Source: Streptococcus intermedius SK54 = ATCC 27335
GTDB lineage: Bacteria > Bacillota > Bacilli > Lactobacillales > Streptococcaceae
Length of the DNA: 64,000 bases
Direction: 5' to 3'
NCBI RefSeq assembly: GCF_000413475.1
Contig: NZ_ATFK01000006.1
Location: forward strand, 1-64,000
The notes beneath the pieces were generated by a model. It worked only from the letters and a program-made list of their open reading frames with translations. It did no database searches and was not told where the DNA came from. Below, one piece after another: positions 46,878 through 59,179 of this stretch. Made by a program: the position numbers and the translations under genes. Positions within the stretch are counted from its first letter, which is position 1. Every line of letters starts with the position of its first letter.

Positions 46878-47705
46878 ATGAAAAATATCATTGAAGTTCA
46901 GCATTTAAAGTACAAATACGATAATCATGCAAATAATTATATTCTTAAAGATGTTACGTTTCACGTGAAACAAGGAGAATGGCTATCTATTGTTGGGCAC
47001 AATGGCAGTGGTAAGTCTACAACAGTTCGTTTAATAGATGGTTTATTGGAAGCAGAAAGCGGTGAGATATTCATTGATGGAGATAAATTAACTCTTGAAA
47101 ATGTTTGGGAGAAGCGTCAGCATATTGGAATGGTTTTTCAAAATCCAGATAATCAATTTGTGGGGGCAACTGTTGAGGATGATGTTGCTTTTGGTTTGGA
47201 AAATCAAGGGGTTGATTACCAAACGATGTTTGATAGAGTTCATGAAGCATTAAGCATTGTTGGAATGCAAGATTTTAAAGAACGTGAACCAGCAAGACTT
47301 TCTGGTGGTCAAAAGCAGCGCGTAGCCATTGCTGGTGTGGTTGCTTTGCGCCCAGATATTATTATTTTAGATGAAGCAACTAGTATGTTGGATCCAGAAG
47401 GGCGTTTAGAGTTGATTCAGACAGTTAAAAAGATTAAAGATCAGCATGGTATGACTGTTATTTCTATTACACATGATTTGGATGAAGTAGCCCTTAGTGA
47501 TCGAGTTTTGGTGATGAAAGAAGGAAAGGTAGAATCAACTAGTACACCGAGTGAACTTTTCTCACGAACAGATTTAGAAGACTTAGGTTTAGATGAACCT
47601 TTTACAAACCAAGTAAAATCAACTTTGTTTAAATTAGGTTTTCAATTGCCAGAGCACTATTTAACGGAAAAAGAATTGCAGGATAATTTATGGGAATTAC
47701 TTTAG
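46878..47705 (+). CDS. ecfA1: ECF transporter ATPase EcfA1
   Basis: First ATPase of the energy-coupling-factor module that powers vitamin and metal importers. The 275-residue protein has Walker [11 protein letters not shown]-loop FQNPDNQ, signature LSGGQ, and LDEATSMLD. Start at 46878 begins one base after the pgsA stop and matches the family N-terminus MKNIIEV; the longer frame inside pgsA is not used. Overlaps ecfA2 by 16 bp. A parS site lies in the coding sequence (46957-46972). Confidence 0.95.
   Translation: MKNIIEVQHLKYKYDNHANNYILKDVTFHVKQGEWLSIVGHNGSGKSTTVRLIDGLLEAESGEIFIDGDKLTLENVWEKRQHIGMVFQNPDNQFVGATVEDDVAFGLENQGVDYQTMFDRVHEALSIVGMQDFKEREPARLSGGQKQRVAIAGVVALRPDIIILDEATSMLDPEGRLELIQTVKKIKDQHGMTVISITHDLDEVALSDRVLVMKEGKVESTSTPSELFSRTDLEDLGLDEPFTNQVKSTLFKLGFQLPEHYLTEKELQDNLWELL
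46957..46972. promoter_or_regulatory. parS-like site inside ecfA1
   Basis: CGTTTCACGTGAAACA contains the full 14-bp parS core GTTTCACGTGAAAC. It lies about 21.6 kb from the origin spacer on the right arm. Confidence 0.85.
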
Positions 47706-48529
47706 AAAATGTAAGTTATGCTTATCAAGTAGGCACTCCCTTTGAGGGTCCTGCCCTTTTTGAAGTCAATTTAGAAATAAAAGATGGCTCATATACTGCT
47801 TTGATTGGTCATACAGGTAGTGGAAAATCAACTATTTTACAATTGTTGAATGGGCTTTTAGTCCCAACTGAAGGAAGTGTAGTGATTGATGAACTCAAAA
47901 TTACTTCTACGTCTGTAAACAAAGATATTAAGCAAGTACGTAAAAAAGTGGGATTGGTGTTTCAGTTTGCAGAAAGTCAGATTTTTGATGAGACTGTTTT
48001 AAAAGATGTTGCTTTTGGACCACAAAATTTTGGTGTATCAAAAGAGGAGGCGGAACGTTTAGCACGTAAAAATTTAGCTCTTGTTGGAATCTCAGAAGAA
48101 TTATTTGAACGTAGTCCGTTTGAATTGTCTGGGGGACAGATGCGGCGAGTAGCTATAGCTGGCATTCTAGCCATGGAACCAGATGTTCTTGTGTTAGATG
48201 AGCCAACAGCAGGTTTGGATCCTGCTGGACGTAAAGAATTGATGAGTCTATTTAAGCAATTACATAAAGCAGGGATGACCATTGTTTTAGTGACACATTT
48301 GATGGATGATGTTGCTAATTTTGCAGATACTGTCTATATAATGGAAAAAGGAAGAGTAGTAAAAAGTGGAGATCCTCGGCAAGTCTTTCAAGATGTAGTG
48401 TTTATGGAAAGTATTCAACTAGGAGTCCCCAAAATTACAAAGTTTGCACAAGAATTAAAAAATAGAGGGCTAACTCTTCCATATCTACCTATTACATTAA
48501 AAGAATTTAAGGAGTTACTACATGGATAG
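47690..48529 (+). CDS. ecfA2: ECF transporter ATPase EcfA2
   Basis: Second ATPase of the ECF module, 279 residues, with Walker [18 protein letters not shown]-loop, LSGGQ and LDEPTAGLD. It pairs with EcfA1 beneath EcfT. It overlaps both neighbours, indicating coupled translation of equal subunit amounts. Confidence 0.95.
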   Translation: MGITLENVSYAYQVGTPFEGPALFEVNLEIKDGSYTALIGHTGSGKSTILQLLNGLLVPTEGSVVIDELKITSTSVNKDIKQVRKKVGLVFQFAESQIFDETVLKDVAFGPQNFGVSKEEAERLARKNLALVGISEELFERSPFELSGGQMRRVAIAGILAMEPDVLVLDEPTAGLDPAGRKELMSLFKQLHKAGMTIVLVTHLMDDVANFADTVYIMEKGRVVKSGDPRQVFQDVVFMESIQLGVPKITKFAQELKNRGLTLPYLPITLKEFKELLHG

Positions 48530-49316
48530 CATGATTTTAGGACGATATGTTTCTGGGAACTCAATTATTCATCGATTAGATCCTCGCAGCAAACTTTTGT
48601 CAATGTTTCTCTTTATTTTAATTATCTTTTTGGCAAATAATATTGTAACTAATGGCTTATTATTTGCCTTTACAATGTTATTGGTTAGACTTTCCAAAAT
48701 TCCTTTAGGATTTTTTCTTAAAGGATTAAAATCTATGGTCTTTTTGATTGCTTTTACGACTTTATTCCAACTATTTTTTACATCTGGTGGCTCGGTGTTA
48801 TTTCAATTTGGCTTTATAAGAATCACAGAGGTAGGTTTAGCTCAGTCAGGCATCATTTTTAGCCGCTTTCTTTTAATTATTATTTTTTCTACTCTCCTGA
48901 CTTTAACAACAATGCCACTTAGTTTGGCAGATGCAGTTGAATCATTATTGCAACCTTTAGCGGCATTAAAGATACCTATTCATGAAATAGGTTTGATGTT
49001 ATCAATGAGTTTACGTTTCGTGCCTACTTTGATGGATGATACAACACGAATTATGAATGCTCAAAGAGCACGTGGTGTTGATTTTGGTGAAGGGAGTATT
49101 GTGCAAAAGGTAAAATCAACCATTCCTATTTTAATTCCGTTATTTGCTTCTAGTTTTAAACGTGCGGATGCTTTGGCGACTGCCATGGAGGCAAGAGGTT
49201 ACCAAGGCGGTTTGGGAAGAAGCCGTTATCGACAGTTGAGGTGGAAAAAAGAAGATACATTCTCTATTTTTACTATATTTGTTTTGGCTCTGATGTTATT
49301 TTTCTTGAAAAGTTAA
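48522..49316 (+). CDS. ecfT: ECF transporter transmembrane protein EcfT
   Basis: Membrane scaffold connecting the ATPases to interchangeable substrate-binding S components. The 264-residue protein has about five or six transmembrane helices and the two coupling-helix motifs AQRARGVDF and [10 protein letters not shown] (A-R-G) at about 185 and 225. No S component is encoded next to it, as usual for shared group II modules. Confidence 0.94.
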   Translation: MDSMILGRYVSGNSIIHRLDPRSKLLSMFLFILIIFLANNIVTNGLLFAFTMLLVRLSKIPLGFFLKGLKSMVFLIAFTTLFQLFFTSGGSVLFQFGFIRITEVGLAQSGIIFSRFLLIIIFSTLLTLTTMPLSLADAVESLLQPLAALKIPIHEIGLMLSMSLRFVPTLMDDTTRIMNAQRARGVDFGEGSIVQKVKSTIPILIPLFASSFKRADALATAMEARGYQGGLGRSRYRQLRWKKEDTFSIFTIFVLALMLFFLKS

Positions 49317-49337
49317 AAAGTTATATTATTGTTAGCA

Positions 49338-49365
49338 AAAAAACGCCTTTTAAAGCGTTTTTTGC
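49338..49365 (+). terminator. Terminator after ecfT
   Basis: AAAAAACGC and GCGTTTTTT form an 8- to 9-bp stem around cttttaaa, followed by a T-run. Ends the yfmF-ecfT operon. Confidence 0.8.
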
Positions 49366-49375
49366 GTATAAAATC

Positions 49376-49423
49376 AATATTTCTGTAATCTTTGTAATAC
49401 AATTCTAAGATTACAGAAATATT
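49376..49423. repeat. 17-bp perfect inverted repeat upstream of LysM gene
   Basis: AATATTTCTGTAATCTT (49376-49392) is repeated exactly in inverse at 49407-49423 with a 14-nt loop. It lies 48 bp before the start of the first LysM gene, distinct from the ecfT terminator. It could be an operator for a dimeric regulator or a leader RNA hairpin. Confidence 0.7.
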
Positions 49424-49471
49424 TTACGTGTAATATAGTATTATACGAAAAAAGGAGAAATTAATATATAC

Positions 49472-50068
49472 ATGAAAACAATGAAATTAACGCTATCAGG
49501 AATTTTTACTGCAGTTGCTTTTTTTGCAACAGGAACTATTGCAAGTGCTGAATCTTATACTGTTAAATCAGGTGATACTTTATCAGAAATTGCTAAAGAA
49601 AAAAATACATCAGTTGAAAAGCTAGTTGAACTTAATAAAATTGAAAATCCTGACTTCATTAAAGTTGGACAAATTTTAGAACTTGATAAAGAAAAACGTT
49701 CGAAAGTTTCAACAACTACAACTTACAAAGCTGCGACATATAATGCACCTGCTACGACAACTACTTATTCACAACCAGCTACAGCAAACCGTTCTTCAAA
49801 TGTGGTTCTTCCTAATGGAAACACTGCTGGTACTACAGGAGCTTATGCAGCTGCTCGTATGGCAGAATTGACAGGTGTTCCAGCGTCAACTTGGGAACAT
49901 ATCATTGCTCGTGAATCAAATGGGCAAGTAAATGCTTACAATCCATCAGGAGCTAGTGGTCTTTTTCAAACAATGCCAGGTTGGGGTTCAACAGCTACAG
50001 TAAATGACCAAATTCAAGCTGCTTATCGTGCATATAAGGCACAAGGATTATCTGCTTGGAATTATTAA
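49472..50068 (+). CDS. Secreted LysM protein with lytic-transglycosylase-like domain
   Basis: A 198-residue exported protein. It has a signal peptide (1-27, cut after ASA), one LysM domain (about 29-72: [17 protein letters not shown]...), a Thr/Ala/Tyr-rich linker (about 80-115) and a C-terminal domain with [23 protein letters not shown], where the Glu is the likely catalytic acid of a transglycosylase/lysozyme-like fold. It ends exactly with the family WNY motif. Presumably acts on peptidoglycan. A paralogue lies at 52918-53424. Confidence 0.85.
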   Translation: MKTMKLTLSGIFTAVAFFATGTIASAESYTVKSGDTLSEIAKEKNTSVEKLVELNKIENPDFIKVGQILELDKEKRSKVSTTTTYKAATYNAPATTTTYSQPATANRSSNVVLPNGNTAGTTGAYAAARMAELTGVPASTWEHIIARESNGQVNAYNPSGASGLFQTMPGWGSTATVNDQIQAAYRAYKAQGLSAWNY

Positions 50069-50094
50069 GCGGAATAACAATAAATGAGTTAATT

Positions 50095-50133
50095 AAAAGA
50101 TGAGTAAATCTGTACTTGATTTACTCATCTTTT
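50095..50133 (+). terminator. Terminator after first LysM gene
   Basis: Perfect 16-bp stem (AAAAGATGAGTAAATC and complement) with a 7-nt loop and T6 tail. Confidence 0.9.
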
Positions 50134-50235
50134 TTGGATTTTTGTGACTTTCAGTCTATCTCGCTCTGTTAGGTGTAAGGTGTGAGACAAATAAACGCAG
50201 GTACGTAACGTTGTAAACGTAGTTTACAAATTGTG

Positions 50236-50880
50236 TCAAGTCTTATTTATCAATGTTGTTAAAAGATTTTGAGGTGAATCTGAGATAAAATCTGCTCCAT
50301 TGATAGTTAATTCATCTTTCTTTCCAAATCCCCATAAAACTCCTAGAGTATTAATGCCAACAGATTTCCCACCTATCATATCGAACTTTGTATCTCCAAC
50401 AATAACAGACTGTTCCAGAGTGGCGTGAGAATGATTTAAAGCGCGTGCTAAAACATCTGCCTTATAGTAAGAATTTGGAAGTGAACCAAAAATACCATTG
50501 AAATACTTATCAATTTTTAGATATTGTGCCATTTTATTAGCCATTGACTCATTTTTACTAGTAGTGATGTAGATGTGGTAATCTGACTTTTCTAATTCTA
50601 TTAAAAGTTCTTTTATACCATAGTAAAGTTGAGCTTCAAACACACCTTTATCTTTATAGTATTCTCTAAAATAAGAAATAGCTTGATTAAGATCAGTTTC
50701 TGGGACAGTAGAAGCAAAGCTTACTTCTAAAGGTGGTCCAATGAAGGTATCTAGTTTTTTGCTTTCTGGAGTTTTTATATGTAATGAAGTGAATGCATAA
50801 TGGAAAGCGTTTTTGATTCCTATTGAGCTATCAACAAGAGTTCCATCTAAATCGAAAAAAATATATTTAAAATTTTGCAT
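50236..50880 (-). CDS. HAD-superfamily phosphatase (Gph/PpaX-like)
   Basis: A 214-residue cytosolic HAD hydrolase with motif I FDLDGTLVDS (9-18), motif II ITTSKN (near 108), the conserved Lys region YKADVL, and motif IV VGDTKFDM. A helical cap of subclass I lies after motif I. Probably a small-molecule phosphatase; the substrate cannot be read from the sequence. It converges with the LysM gene. Confidence 0.85.
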   Translation of the reverse strand: MQNFKYIFFDLDGTLVDSSIGIKNAFHYAFTSLHIKTPESKKLDTFIGPPLEVSFASTVPETDLNQAISYFREYYKDKGVFEAQLYYGIKELLIELEKSDYHIYITTSKNESMANKMAQYLKIDKYFNGIFGSLPNSYYKADVLARALNHSHATLEQSVIVGDTKFDMIGGKSVGINTLGVLWGFGKKDELTINGADFISDSPQNLLTTLINKT

Positions 50881-51107
50881 AGTCTATATATAAGAGATGA
50901 GGTAGTTCGTGAGAACGATAAAGATAGTGAATGGAGGAAGTAGAGTTTTTGTTGAAAATACTTTTCTGGGTTTAAAAAGTGAATAGTGATAGAACTTCCT
51001 TGATAAGCTCTATCCTATCTATAGCCTCAAAGCAGTGTTTCAAGTATAATTAGCTCCATTTATTTTGAAATTGGAAACTAGTACACCAATATTTTGTGTA
51101 AAAGAAG

Positions 51108-51980
51108 TTATTCACCAAAAATTTCTTTGGATAATTTACGACCAGTAGGTGTAGCTGCCAAACCTCCTTCAGCAGTCTCGCGAAAGGCAGTTGGCATACT
51201 TGTCCCAACTTGATACATTGCATCAATCACTTCGTCAACAGGAATTTTAGATTCAATACCTGCCAAAGCCATATCAGCAGCAATGAAAGCATAACTGGCT
51301 CCCATAGCATTTCGCTTAACACAAGGGACTTCGACTAAACCTGCAACAGGGTCACAGATTAAGCCAAGCATATTTTTAATAACAAAGCAAATTGCTTGGC
51401 TAGCTTGAAATGCTGTACCACCTGCTGCTAGAACAAGTGCTGCTGCACTCATGGCTGCTGCTGAGCCAACTTCAGCTTGACAACCACCTTCAGCTCCTGA
51501 AATGGACGCATTATTAGCGATAACTAGACCAAAAGCTCCAGCAGTTAATAGAAAGTCTAGTTGTTGTTTTTCAGTAAGTTCTAATTTTTCAATAGCTGAT
51601 GTGAGAACGGCAGGTAAACAACCAGCACTTCCAGCTGTTGGTGTTGCACAAACTAGCCCCATTTTCGCATTGTATTCATTGACAGCAATAGCATTTTTGG
51701 CTGCTGTTAAGACCGTATAATCCGAAAGCGCCTTTCCTGATTGAATATATTTGTGAAGTTTGGCTGCATCGCCACCTGTCAATCCGCTCCGAGATTTACT
51801 TTCGTCCAATCCCATAATGACAGAACCTTTCATAACGTCTAGATTTCTGGTCATTAACCGTAAAACTTCGTCACGTTTACGCCCTGTCAGCTCGTATTCA
51901 GTAGCAATCATAAGTTCGGCTACACTACCTTGAAAGTCTAAATCAGCTTGTTCTACTAATTCTTTGATTGAATAAAACAT
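51108..51980 (-). CDS. sdaAA: L-serine dehydratase, alpha subunit
   Basis: Iron-sulfur L-serine ammonia-lyase that converts serine to pyruvate and ammonia. The 290-residue alpha subunit has the conserved Cys-containing blocks CATPTAGSAGC, EGGCQAEVGSA and CDPVAGLVEVPC that hold the [4Fe-4S] cluster and active site. It follows the beta subunit by 8 bp. The same gene pair lies beside a LysM gene in S. pneumoniae. Confidence 0.95.
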   Translation of the reverse strand: MFYSIKELVEQADLDFQGSVAELMIATEYELTGRKRDEVLRLMTRNLDVMKGSVIMGLDESKSRSGLTGGDAAKLHKYIQSGKALSDYTVLTAAKNAIAVNEYNAKMGLVCATPTAGSAGCLPAVLTSAIEKLELTEKQQLDFLLTAGAFGLVIANNASISGAEGGCQAEVGSAAAMSAAALVLAAGGTAFQASQAICFVIKNMLGLICDPVAGLVEVPCVKRNAMGASYAFIAADMALAGIESKIPVDEVIDAMYQVGTSMPTAFRETAEGGLAATPTGRKLSKEIFGE

Positions 51981-51988
51981 GAGTTCTC

Positions 51989-52660
51989 CTATTTGAAGAA
52001 ATTGACATTGTGGAGGTGGGGTATTTTGCGGATTTCTTCTACTGCTTGGTCACAACTACGACTATCCACCTCGATAATCATAATTGCCTTTTCACCAGCT
52101 TTTTCTCTTGTGACATTCATTTGTGCAATATTGATGTGGTAACGAGAGAGTGCTTCCGTAACATGAGCAATCATTCCAGGGATGTCCTGATGAACGATAA
52201 TAATTGTGGGAGTGTTCATGCTGAGCGAAACAGAGAAACCATTTAACTCAGTCACTTGAATATTCCCACCACCAATAGAAATACCCGTAACACTAATCAT
52301 TTTACGATCATTTTTAATGGTGATTTTAGCTGTATTTGGATGTGGAGCATTACTATCTTTTTGAATCGTCCAGATAATTTTAATGCCTCGCTGATGAGCA
52401 ATCTCAAGGCTGTTTGGAATTTCAGGATCATCTGTATTCATTCCCAGAATTCCCGCTACCAAAGCCAAGTCTGTACCATGCCCTCGATAGGTTTTTGCAA
52501 AAGAATTAAATAGTTGAAATTCGACTTCAGTCGGCTTATCATCAAAAATGGATGAAACAATTTTTCCAATACGAACAGCACCTGCTGTATGACTACTAGA
52601 TGGACCTATCATCACAGGTCCAATAATATCAAAAACAGATTGAAATTTTAGTGAGTTCAT
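51989..52660 (-). CDS. sdaAB: L-serine dehydratase, beta subunit
   Basis: Beta subunit of the two-chain L-serine dehydratase, 223 residues. The N-terminal domain has IGPSSSHTAGAVRIG, which binds substrate, and the C-terminus is an ACT domain (about 148-222) that may bind serine. The second of two adjacent ATGs (52660) is preferred because AAGGAG lies 5 bp upstream; the first is only 2 bp away. Confidence 0.95.
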   Translation of the reverse strand: MNSLKFQSVFDIIGPVMIGPSSSHTAGAVRIGKIVSSIFDDKPTEVEFQLFNSFAKTYRGHGTDLALVAGILGMNTDDPEIPNSLEIAHQRGIKIIWTIQKDSNAPHPNTAKITIKNDRKMISVTGISIGGGNIQVTELNGFSVSLSMNTPTIIIVHQDIPGMIAHVTEALSRYHINIAQMNVTREKAGEKAIMIIEVDSRSCDQAVEEIRKIPHLHNVNFFK

Positions 52661-52917
52661 CATAACTCCTTATAGATTCATTATCTTCATTATATCAAAG
52701 TTCAGTATATTTTTCTGCCTTTTTAGGTGATAAAGGGAAATTGGATTAAATTTAGACTTGCTTTGAGGGCAGTCTTCTTATAGGAAGCTTAAAACAAAGA
52801 AATAGAGGGCGAATTTTAGCCTTTCCTCAATTTCTTTGTAATATTTTTAATGGAAAACAAAAAGAATAGTAATAATTAAGGTATATGATAGTTCTATCAC
52901 AGGAAAGGAGAATTTAA

Positions 52918-53424
52918 ATGATATTGAATTTAAATAATGCGAGCAAACGAACAAAAGTGGGTTTAATGACCTTAGCTGTAACAGCAATCTTTTTTCTTCC
53001 TACATTTGCAAATGCGGATAGCTATACAGTGAAATCTGGAGATACCCTTTCAGCTATTGCTACATCACATAATACAACAGTTGATCACATTGCTCAGAAA
53101 AATAAGATTAGTAATATCCATCTGATTAGTGTTGGGCAGGTCTTAGAGTTGAATGATTCAGTTGCAATGACTACCACTGCCGCATCATCTGGTTTGAGTG
53201 CTGAAGATGCATCAGCAAAAGAATGGATTGCACAAAAAGAATCAAGTGGTAGTTACACAGCGCGAAATGGCCAATATTATGGCCGATATCAATTGAGCTT
53301 GTCTTACTTAAATGGTGACTTATCAGCAGAAAATCAAGAAAAAGTAGCAGATGCTTATGTATCAGGTCGTTATGGTTCTTGGTCAGCTGCTAAAGCTTTC
53401 TGGCTAGCAAATGGCTGGTATTGA
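52918..53424 (+). CDS. Secreted LysM protein (second paralogue)
   Basis: A 168-residue exported protein with a signal peptide (about 1-37, cut after ANA), one LysM domain (about 39-82) and a compact C-terminal domain AKEWIAQKESSGSYTARNGQYYGRYQLSLSYLNGD ending ANGWY. The Glu in QKESSGSY parallels the catalytic Glu of lysozyme-like domains. It matches the LysM gene found beside sdaAA-sdaAB in pneumococcus. GGAAAGGAG precedes ATG. A streptococcal-type terminator follows at 53444-53468. Confidence 0.85.
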   Translation: MILNLNNASKRTKVGLMTLAVTAIFFLPTFANADSYTVKSGDTLSAIATSHNTTVDHIAQKNKISNIHLISVGQVLELNDSVAMTTTAASSGLSAEDASAKEWIAQKESSGSYTARNGQYYGRYQLSLSYLNGDLSAENQEKVADAYVSGRYGSWSAAKAFWLANGWY

Positions 53425-54905
<1,481 letters not shown>

Positions 54906-54906
54906 A

Positions 54907-54934
54907 TTGACATATTGAAACAATCTGCTAAAAT
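54907..54934 (+). promoter_or_regulatory. Promoter upstream of mnmG
   Basis: TTGACA, a 16-bp spacer and TAAAAT, starting two bases after the mnmA stop. It leaves a leader of about 100 nt before mnmG that contains GGACTTTTGTCC, a short hairpin. Confidence 0.6.
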
Positions 54935-55037
54935 AGATATAGCAATAACTATGATGGTCAAAGCTCATGGATGTTGTAGGACTTTTGTCCTGCACTTCTA
55001 GAGGTTTGACTTTTTTGGTGAAGAATAAGGAAAAAAG

Positions 55038-56954
55038 ATGACACACAATTTTACTGAAAGTTATGATATTGTCGTGATTGGTGCTGGGCATGCAGGAGTT
55101 GAAGCTTCTCTGGCTGCCAGCCGGATGGGCTGTAAAGTTTTACTTGCGACAATCAATATTGAAATGTTAGCCTTTATGCCTTGTAACCCTTCTATTGGAG
55201 GTTCTGCTAAGGGAATTGTTGTACGGGAAGTGGATGCTCTAGGCGGAGAGATGGCTAAGAATATAGATAAAACTTATATTCAGATGAAGATGCTTAATAC
55301 TGGGAAAGGGCCTGCTGTTCGTGCTCTTCGTGCTCAAGCAGATAAAGAACTCTATTCCAGAGAAATGCGTAAGACGGTTCAACACCAAGAAAATCTGACT
55401 TTGCGTCAAACCGTTATAGATGAGATTCTAGTCGAGAATGGGAAAGTCATTGGTGTGAAAACAGCTACGCATCAAGAGTTTGCTGCAAAGGCAGTTGTTG
55501 TAACAACTGGTACAGCCCTGCGTGGAGAAATTATTATTGGAGATTTGAAGTATTCTTCTGGTCCGAATCATAGCTTAGCCGCAATTAGCCTAGCAGATAA
55601 CTTACGTGACTTAGGATTTGAAATTGGACGTTTTAAAACGGGTACACCTCCACGTATTAAAGCCTCTTCTATCAATTATGAGGAAACGGATATTCAGCCT
55701 GGAGATGAAAAAGCGAATCATTTTTCTTATATTTCTCGTGATGAGGACTACCTTAAAGATCAGATTCCTTGTTGGTTGACTTATACTAATGCAGAGAGTC
55801 ATGAAATTATTCAAAGCAATCTTTATCGTGCACCAATGTTTTCAGGTATGGTGAAGGGGGTTGGTCCACGTTACTGCCCATCCATTGAAGACAAAATTGT
55901 TCGTTTTGCGGACAAAGAACGCCACCAACTTTTCTTGGAACCGGAAGGACGAGATACAGAAGAAGTTTATATTCAGGGGCTTTCAACGAGTTTGCCAGAA
56001 GATGTTCAAAAAGACTTAGTGCATTCTATTAAGGGACTTGAAAATGCTGAATTAATGCGAACTGGCTATGCGATTGAATATGATATGATTATGCCACATC
56101 AGCTTCGTGCTACTCTAGAAACTAAGAAAATCTCAGGTTTGTTTACAGCTGGGCAAACGAATGGGACGTCTGGTTACGAAGAAGCAGCAGGACAAGGCAT
56201 TGTTGCAGGGATCAATGCAGCTCTAAAAGTTCAAGAAAAACCAGAACTGATTTTGAAACGCAGTGATGGTTATATTGGGGTCATGATTGATGACTTGGTC
56301 ACTAAGGGAACGGTAGAGCCGTATCGTCTTTTGACTAGTCGAGCCGAATATCGTCTCATTTTACGTCATGACAATGCGGATATGCGATTGACTGAAATTG
56401 GACATAAAGTAGGATTGGTTGATGATGAGCGCTGGCTGCGTTTTGAAATTAAGAAACATCAATATGAAACTGAAATGAAGCGTTTGAATTCTATTAAATT
56501 AAAGCCAATTAAAGAAACGAATGAAATGGTTGAAAAATTAGGCTTTAAACCATTGACAGACGCAGTTACAGCGAAAGAATTTTTGCGTCGTCCAGAAGTT
56601 TCGTATGAAGATGTTATCAATTTTATTGGTCCAGCAGCTGAAGTTTTAGATGAAAAGATTATTGAATTGATTGAAACTGAAGTTAAATATGAAGGCTATA
56701 TTTCTAAAGCATTGGATCAGGTTGAAAAAATGAAGCGCATGGAAGAAAAACGCATTCCAGCAACTATAGATTGGGATGATATTGATTCTATTGCTACAGA
56801 AGCTCGTCAAAAGTTTAAGAAAATAAACCCAGAAACTATTGGTCAGGCTAGTCGGATTTCTGGTGTCAATCCTGCAGATATTTCAATTCTGATGGTCTAT
56901 TTGGAAGGAAAATCACGAAGTATTTCGAAAAACCAGGAAAAAACAAAAAAATAA
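55038..56954 (+). CDS. mnmG: tRNA uridine 5-carboxymethylaminomethyl modification enzyme MnmG (GidA)
   Basis: FAD enzyme that with MnmE modifies position 5 of U34. The 638-residue protein has the Rossmann motif [12 protein letters not shown] (13-24), the GidA blocks [12 protein letters not shown] and [15 protein letters not shown] [15 protein letters not shown], and the C-terminal helical domain. A terminator follows at 56963-56996. Confidence 0.97.
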   Translation: MTHNFTESYDIVVIGAGHAGVEASLAASRMGCKVLLATINIEMLAFMPCNPSIGGSAKGIVVREVDALGGEMAKNIDKTYIQMKMLNTGKGPAVRALRAQADKELYSREMRKTVQHQENLTLRQTVIDEILVENGKVIGVKTATHQEFAAKAVVVTTGTALRGEIIIGDLKYSSGPNHSLAAISLADNLRDLGFEIGRFKTGTPPRIKASSINYEETDIQPGDEKANHFSYISRDEDYLKDQIPCWLTYTNAESHEIIQSNLYRAPMFSGMVKGVGPRYCPSIEDKIVRFADKERHQLFLEPEGRDTEEVYIQGLSTSLPEDVQKDLVHSIKGLENAELMRTGYAIEYDMIMPHQLRATLETKKISGLFTAGQTNGTSGYEEAAGQGIVAGINAALKVQEKPELILKRSDGYIGVMIDDLVTKGTVEPYRLLTSRAEYRLILRHDNADMRLTEIGHKVGLVDDERWLRFEIKKHQYETEMKRLNSIKLKPIKETNEMVEKLGFKPLTDAVTAKEFLRRPEVSYEDVINFIGPAAEVLDEKIIELIETEVKYEGYISKALDQVEKMKRMEEKRIPATIDWDDIDSIATEARQKFKKINPETIGQASRISGVNPADISILMVYLEGKSRSISKNQEKTKK

Positions 56955-56962
56955 TGATGAAG

Positions 56963-56996
56963 ATACTTGTTCATACTGTTGAGCAAGTATTTTTTA
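56963..56996 (+). terminator. Terminator after mnmG
   Basis: ATACTTGTTC pairs with GAGCAAGTAT (10 bp, one G-U), 8-nt loop, then T6. Confidence 0.85.
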
Positions 56997-57202
56997 TAAA
57001 TTGAAGTTGACAGCATTGTAAAGCAATAGGTTATTTAAGTTGATATAAAGGGGATATAACTTATTTTTATTGTCAAGTTTACTTAGGAGAGTAGAAAGAT
57101 TTTGTATTTTAGATGCTTAACGATATAATTGGTGTGGTTTTATTTAGGGAAAGCTCGCTTTTTTAGAGCTTTTGTGGTAAAATGGCGGTTAAGAGGTTTA
57201 TG

Positions 57203-59179
57203 ATGAAAAAATTTCGTTTTACTCCAATACATTTTATAATCATGGGCATTGTTTCTTTTGGAATTTTAGCCATTTTGTTACGAGTTCTTGGTAGTAGCAT
57301 CTTGATGTTATTGACTCTTTTTTTGGTGCTAGCTGTTTTGATTTTTCTATTGATTTTCCAACAAAAGAGTTATGAAATTAACGAAGTGGAACAAATCCAG
57401 TATGTAAACGATCAAGCAGAAAATAGTTTGGCATCATTACTTGAAAGGATGCCAGTTGGTGTTGTGAAAGTTGATCCAGCATCTGGAAATGTGGAATGGT
57501 TTAATCCTTATGCAGAGCTAATTCTAACGAATGAAGACGGTGAATTTGATGTGGATTTGCTGCAAAAAATAACTAAAACACCTTTGGAAGGTGGAGGCTC
57601 GTATGCAACGATTGGAGATACTAAATATTCAGTGTATTTAGATCATGCTTCAAGTGTATTTTATTTTTTTGATGCATCTAGTGAATATGAAGCAACTACA
57701 GAACTCGTGACGACAAGACCAGTTATTGGCATTGTTTCAGTTGATAATTATGATGATCTAGAGGATGTTGTCTCGGATTCAGATATTAGTCATATTAATA
57801 GTTTCATCGCAAAGTTTGTTGCTGAATTTGCCGAAAAATACGCCATGTTTTCTCGTCGTGTGGGGATGGATCGTTTTTATATTTTTACAGATTACACAGT
57901 TTTGGATCAGTTAATGCAAGATAAGTTCACAGTGATTGATCAGTTTAGGGAAGAGGCGAAAAAGCGGGAAATTCCTCTTACTTTGAGTATGGGATTTTCG
58001 TATGGAGATAGCAATCATGAACAGATTGGTAAAGTAGCTCTGTTAAACTTGAACCTTGCTGAAGTTCGTGGTGGTGATCAAGCTGTTGTAAAGGAAAATG
58101 ATGAATTAAAAAATCCTGTTTACTTTGGTGGTGGCTCAGCTGCATCTGTAAAGCGGACACGTACTCGCACACGAGCTATGATGACAGCTATTTCAGATAA
58201 GATTAAAAGTGTGGACCAAGTTTTTGTAGTTGGACACAAAAATCTAGACATGGACGCGCTTGGTTCTTCTGTGGGAATGCAAATGTTTTCTAGCAATATT
58301 ATTGAACAAACCTATGCAGTCTATGATCCTCATCAAATGGCGGCAGACATTGAACGAGCAGTCCACAGGTTGCAGGATGAAGGCGAGACCAATCTTCTTT
58401 CAGTCGCTGATGCAATGACAATGGTAACCAATCGTTCTTTGCTAATCATGGTGGATCATTCAAAAACAGCGCTAACTTTATCAAAAGACTTTTATGATTT
58501 ATTTAATCAAATGATTGTCATTGATCACCATAGAAGAGACCAGGATTTTCCAGAAAATGCCATTATTAGCTACATTGAAAGTGGAGCAAGCAGTGCTTGT
58601 GAATTGGTAACAGAATTGATTCAATTCCAAAATTCTAAGTCAAAACGCTTGAGCAAAATGCAGTCTAGTGTATTGATGGCTGGAATTATGCTGGATACGA
58701 AAAGATTCTCTTCTCGTGTAACTAGTCGTACGTTTGATGTGGCGAGTTATCTACGCACACGCGGAAGTGACAGTGTGGCTATTCAAGATATTTCAGCAAC
58801 AGATTTTGATGAATATCGTGAAGTGAATGAGCTAATTTTAAACGGTAAGAAAATTTTGCCAAATGTTCTCGTTGCTACTGGGACAGAAGAAAAATGTCAT
58901 GATACAGTTGTTATTAGTAAAGCTGCAGATGCTATGCTAGCAATGTCAGGGATTGAAGCTAGCTTTGTTGTTGGCAAAAACAAACAAAATAATATATCGA
59001 TATCTGCTCGCAGTCGTAGTAAAATCAATGTACAGCGGATTATGGAAGAACTGGGTGGAGGCGGTCATTTTAATTTGGCAGCAGCGCAAATCTCTGACCA
59101 GACAATTGCACAAGTCGTACAACACTTAAATGAAATTATTGTTCGTGAAGTACTAAAAGATAAGGAGTTAGAAGAATGA
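57203..59179 (+). CDS. gdpP: Cyclic-di-AMP phosphodiesterase GdpP
   Basis: Membrane enzyme that hydrolyses c-di-AMP to pApA. The 658-residue protein has two transmembrane helices (about 7-50), a PAS-like domain, a degenerate GGDEF domain (about 165-300) and the DHH/DHHA1 phosphodiesterase with [26 protein letters not shown] and [15 protein letters not shown] at 57203 is preferred because AAGAGG lies 6 bp upstream and gives the family start MKKF; earlier ATGs are in frame. It overlaps rplI by 4 bp. Confidence 0.95.
   Translation: MKKFRFTPIHFIIMGIVSFGILAILLRVLGSSILMLLTLFLVLAVLIFLLIFQQKSYEINEVEQIQYVNDQAENSLASLLERMPVGVVKVDPASGNVEWFNPYAELILTNEDGEFDVDLLQKITKTPLEGGGSYATIGDTKYSVYLDHASSVFYFFDASSEYEATTELVTTRPVIGIVSVDNYDDLEDVVSDSDISHINSFIAKFVAEFAEKYAMFSRRVGMDRFYIFTDYTVLDQLMQDKFTVIDQFREEAKKREIPLTLSMGFSYGDSNHEQIGKVALLNLNLAEVRGGDQAVVKENDELKNPVYFGGGSAASVKRTRTRTRAMMTAISDKIKSVDQVFVVGHKNLDMDALGSSVGMQMFSSNIIEQTYAVYDPHQMAADIERAVHRLQDEGETNLLSVADAMTMVTNRSLLIMVDHSKTALTLSKDFYDLFNQMIVIDHHRRDQDFPENAIISYIESGASSACELVTELIQFQNSKSKRLSKMQSSVLMAGIMLDTKRFSSRVTSRTFDVASYLRTRGSDSVAIQDISATDFDEYREVNELILNGKKILPNVLVATGTEEKCHDTVVISKAADAMLAMSGIEASFVVGKNKQNNISISARSRSKINVQRIMEELGGGGHFNLAAAQISDQTIAQVVQHLNEIIVREVLKDKELEE

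Noticed and set aside
52836..52854. Possible WalR box (TGTAATATTTTTAATGG) before the second LysM gene
   Set aside because: Only the first half-site fits TGTWAH; the second (TAATGG) does not, so the match is too weak to list.
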